NCBI GenBank assembly: GCA_963921795.1
Contig: OY997658.1
Coordinates: 50,897,462 to 50,961,461 of the forward strand
Reading direction: 5' to 3'
DNA from: Nannobrachium achirus
Lineage: Eukaryota; Chordata; Actinopteri; Myctophiformes; Myctophidae
Length of the DNA: 64,000 bases
Shown here: one piece after another, positions 61,447 through 64,000 of the stretch
How positions within the stretch are numbered: position 1 is the first letter of the stretch
How the letters are laid out: every line of letters starts with the position of its first letter
Notes under the pieces: generated by a model
What the model was told of the DNA's origin: nothing
The model's input: the letters and a program-made list of their open reading frames with translations, nothing else
Databases searched by the model: none
Position numbers and translations under genes: made by a program

Positions 61447-61601
61447 GCTTTGAGCACCACAAATAAAGAATACTATACATTTTCCAGAAAACCATTAGGA
61501 TCTAGACATTTTTAGGTATTTTTCAGGTCTTGAATGGGTTAAGGGAGACCTTGAAAGTTTGAGAAACACAGATCTTTAAATTGAAACCTCTGTCTCTCCA
61601 G

Positions 61602-61803
61602 CGTCATAAACGTCATTGGAAACCCGTGTGCGCCTCCCCCTGAAGAGCTCAACGTTCCTGATTTCTGCCATCACACACCGATGATGAGAGGCAGGGATGG
61701 ACGCCAACCTCCGACTGACTTCTTCAGTTTGGTCCTGAATCGGACATGCCCAAGTCCAATACTCTGGCACTACTGGTTGCCAATTAATGGATGGCAAAAA
61801 TAG
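61602..61803 (+). pseudogene. Candidate exon B, terminal
   Basis: ctgtctctccag|C then 66 codons to TAG: VINVIGNPCAPPPEELNVPD, FCHHTPMMRGRDGRQPPTDF and on to PINGWQK. It starts in phase 2, which exon A supplies. AATAAA near 62147 could be its poly(A) signal. No family recognised. Confidence 0.45.
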
Positions 61804-61827
61804 GTTACCACTTAAGCCCTATTTCTA

Positions 61828-61908
61828 TAGTGAAAATAGTTGATCTACAGGCTCTCGATGCATCGCCTGGCAACGTGTTGAGAGTCTATAGATCAACTAT
61901 TTTCACTA
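61828..61908. repeat. GATCTACAAG palindrome, long-loop form
   Basis: tagtgaaaatagttgatcta and caggctctc are paired with gagagtctatagatcaacta and ttttcacta. The loop gatgcatcgcctggcaacgt is unique. Inner end of the right inverted-repeat arm. Confidence 0.88.
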
Positions 61909-62250
61909 GTTTGGGCCGAAGCGAGAAAATGTTTGAAAATGTTCGCCTAGTATAATTCGAAAATTGGGACGCCACGTTGAAAGTGGTTAATACATTTTGC
62001 ATACAAATTAAAAGCCTCATGAAAATCAGATTGATCTGCTAAAACAATTCAGAGTCGGGGCAATATGCTGAAGCAACTGGTGAATGAATGCGTGTCATGG
62101 AGGATGTGGTTGTCTGATACTCATGTATTGTTATTATTTAGATCAAATAAACGGTTAAGTCCCTAAAATCCAGTACAGGCTTTTGTTGTCTCCTCTTTGC
62201 ATCAACACAACATTCTAAGCTGCACAAGAGTTAAGATTCAGGTTTTTTTT
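61836..62250. repeat. Inverted-repeat arm, right
   Basis: Reverse complement of 58668-58995 (roughly 85-90% by eye). On the plus strand it contains tttagatcaaataaacgg, a poly(A) signal. Confidence 0.88.
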
Positions 62251-62259
62251 TTACAGTGG

Positions 62260-62815
62260 AGTGTGAACACAGAAGGCTATACTGTACCTGGACACGGATC
62301 AATTATCAAGAGTAGACCTTTTTTTTAACGAATTCACTTGAGTAGCAGTCCCTGAATTGTATGAAATGTCCCAATTTGAGATTTGATTTTATCTTATTAT
62401 GCAACTGTATACAATTAAATTGTATGCAACTTTAACAATAGTGCAGAGAAAAATGTTGGCCTACTACTACTACTAATAATTATTTAGCAAACCTGTCTGA
62501 GGGAAACCAAGCTCCATCCATTTGATGCTCAATATTTTCCTAATAACAGTCTTATTTATTCACAGCTTTACTGTATCCAGTGTATCCATTTGTAACTGTG
62601 TGAAACTGTTACTGTGAATACACATATGGACAGCATTACAGTATGTGAGTAAGTCATGAATCACAGCTGTTATTTCTAATAAACATTTGCTAAGGGATTT
62701 ACAGACAATGCAACATTAACAGCATCGTCTAATGTTGCATACGTGCATAATACAAGAATTTCAGGTCGCTATGCATCCTTCAAATCTAGTATAAAGTGGT
62801 CTCCATATAAGGGAA
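62260..62815. other. No gene seen
   Basis: AT-rich sequence with no repeat I recognise and no supported exon. Confidence 0.5.
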
Positions 62816-62817
62816 TG

Positions 62818-63250
62818 TTACGTTTGTGACGTCCACCCACAAGGACCCTACTTATTTACTAGATTTGCTCCCCCCGTATGAACCTGGGCGCTCCCTTAGG
62901 TCCTCAAATACAGCCCTATTGAAAGGCCACGATACAAATATGGTTACCCGAGGTGACCGAGCTTTTGCTGCCCGGGCACCCAAATTGTGGAACGCACTGC
63001 CAGTGCACCTCAGATTAGCAGCTTCTTTGCCATGTTTTAAATCACTGCTTAAAACATATTTATTTACGAAATGTTTTTCTTAATTTATAGTGATGTGATT
63101 GTACCTATTTTAATCTATGATTTATGATTCATTTTGTGTTTTTTGCGTTATGTTTTATAAGTGTTTTTGCTCTGTTACATGATGTTTTAATCTTGCCTTG
63201 TACAGCACTTTGTGACCTTGTCTGGAAAGGTGCTATATAAATAAAATTCA
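62818..63250 (+). mobile_element. L2-like LINE 3' end
   Basis: A frame ending at 63083 reads YLLDLLPPYEPGRSLRSSNT, RGDRAFAARAPKLWNALPVH and FKSLLKTYLF, the typical ORF end of L2/CR1-type fish LINEs. The 3' UTR ends gcactttgtgaccttgtctg and gtgctatataaataaaattc. 5'-truncated; no endonuclease or RT. Confidence 0.88.
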
Positions 63251-63272
63251 TTATCATTATCATTATCATTAA
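63246..63272. repeat. (ATTATC)n short tandem tail
   Basis: Four units attached to the L2-like 3' end, as such elements commonly have. Confidence 0.8.
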
Positions 63273-64000
63273 TATAGGATTAGGATTATGTTGTAAATAA
63301 ACAAGAAAGGTAAATGGAAATAGGCCTACACAAGGCTAGAAATTGGGCAAAAGTTGTAGTCTACTCTTTGGGGTGTTCCAGATAATTCCATGACCTCATA
63401 AGAACCTCTGTCTTCTTGGGTTTTACATTGCACCCCAAAAAAGTCAACTTAGCTTTAGTTAAACAGGAATCTCTTTGGGGGCCTAAAGGAGGGCTTGATG
63501 AGGCCGGCTCTACAAAAGAGCAGTGTTGGGCAATTTGGAGAGGTCGAAGGTCATGAGAAAAAGGCAACGTGCAGGAGAAGTGGAGGGGAATGATAATGAC
63601 CATGGAAAAAAACTGTGCGTGCATGCGTGCGTGCGTGCGTGCGTGCGCACACATACTTGTGTTTGTATGTTTTTGTAGCTGCTGCCCAGGATATTATCTT
63701 TTTCAACAAACGCTCAATTATAAACACGTGATTAAACTCTGTGGCTGTGGTTTCTCAGCCTCGGGTCGACTGCATGGTTGTTGAAATATCAAGGTATTTC
63801 ATCATAGCACAAATAAGTCGTATTTTCACCTGTTTCCCATGTCTCATCATGTGCACATTTCGACATGTGATTTTGACACATTATTCCGTACATTACGTTC
63901 ATGTGGCACTCAGTCTGTGTAAGTATGTAGGCCTATACAAGTACAGTAGTATACATGTCTGCTATTTGTGTGTGTCCCACTCTAAATGGCTAGGCTATGA
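63273..64000. other. No gene seen
   Basis: It contains a short (GCGT)n run at 63618-63648 and no supported exon or repeat. Confidence 0.5.

Larger units (their letters stand above)
59745..61466. mobile_element. hAT (Charlie-like) right part, interrupted by a LINE
   Basis: The left piece 59745-59919 (gtttgcttctgggggtgg, catatcattctaggggtcct, tgacattaaaagctttgag) continues after the LINE as caccac at 61455. The same sequence is intact at 52200-52317. Confidence 0.75.

Overview
The window is teleost fish nuclear DNA. Three things show this. Two vertebrate genes, calponin 3 (cnn3) and the N-glycosylation gene alg14, lie on the minus strand with spliced exons and canonical GT-AG borders. Between and inside them the DNA is packed with fish-type repeats: hAT-like and TTAA-type MITEs, tRNA-derived SINEs, L1-like and L2-like non-LTR fragments, one LTR element, and long (CA)n, (GA)n and (GACA)n runs. 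There is no bacterial gene organisation and no RNA gene that I would defend as functional.

Layout. 1-18,473: the 5' part of cnn3 (minus strand, four coding exons at 860-997, 1860-1926, 2865-2986 and 18417-18473; the rest lies beyond position 1). 18,474-24,980: cnn3 upstream/alg14 downstream spacer, repeat-rich. 24,981-50,580: a complete alg14 (minus strand, four exons at 50433-50580, 48035-48186, 46578-46700 and 24981-25211, 217 codons plus stop), with a 21-kb intron 3 that holds a young LTR element (27895-30914) and many MITEs. 50,581-52,746: divergent spacer. 52,747-57,380: a plus-strand gene that I do not recognise, coding a secreted protein made of three N-terminal repeats and about 38 Pro/Gln/Tyr-rich units. 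57,381-64,000: repeat-rich DNA with two candidate exons of a further, possibly broken gene (59582-59669, 61602-61803), split by a nested L1-like insertion and bounded by inverted-repeat arms, then an L2-like 3' end.

The cnn3 and alg14 products are not a pathway: cnn3 is an actin-binding protein and alg14 anchors the second GlcNAc transferase of lipid-linked oligosaccharide synthesis at the ER. Their adjacency and shared orientation match what I recall of human 1p21.3, so this is conserved synteny. The Pro/Gln-rich gene is divergent from alg14 and looks lineage-specific.

The most unusual signals are: (1) a 26-bp tandem array in alg14 intron 3 in which every unit repeats the exon-3 5' splice site, 14 sites in all; (2) duplicated exon ends at the cnn3 exon 4 donor and the alg14 stop codon; (3) a short palindrome with core GATCTACAAGCTCAC that occurs at least 25 times, embedded in several unrelated MITE families; (4) the Pro/Gln-rich secreted protein gene; (5) repeats dense in perfect CCATATATGG (CArG-type) motifs near the cnn3 and alg14 promoters.
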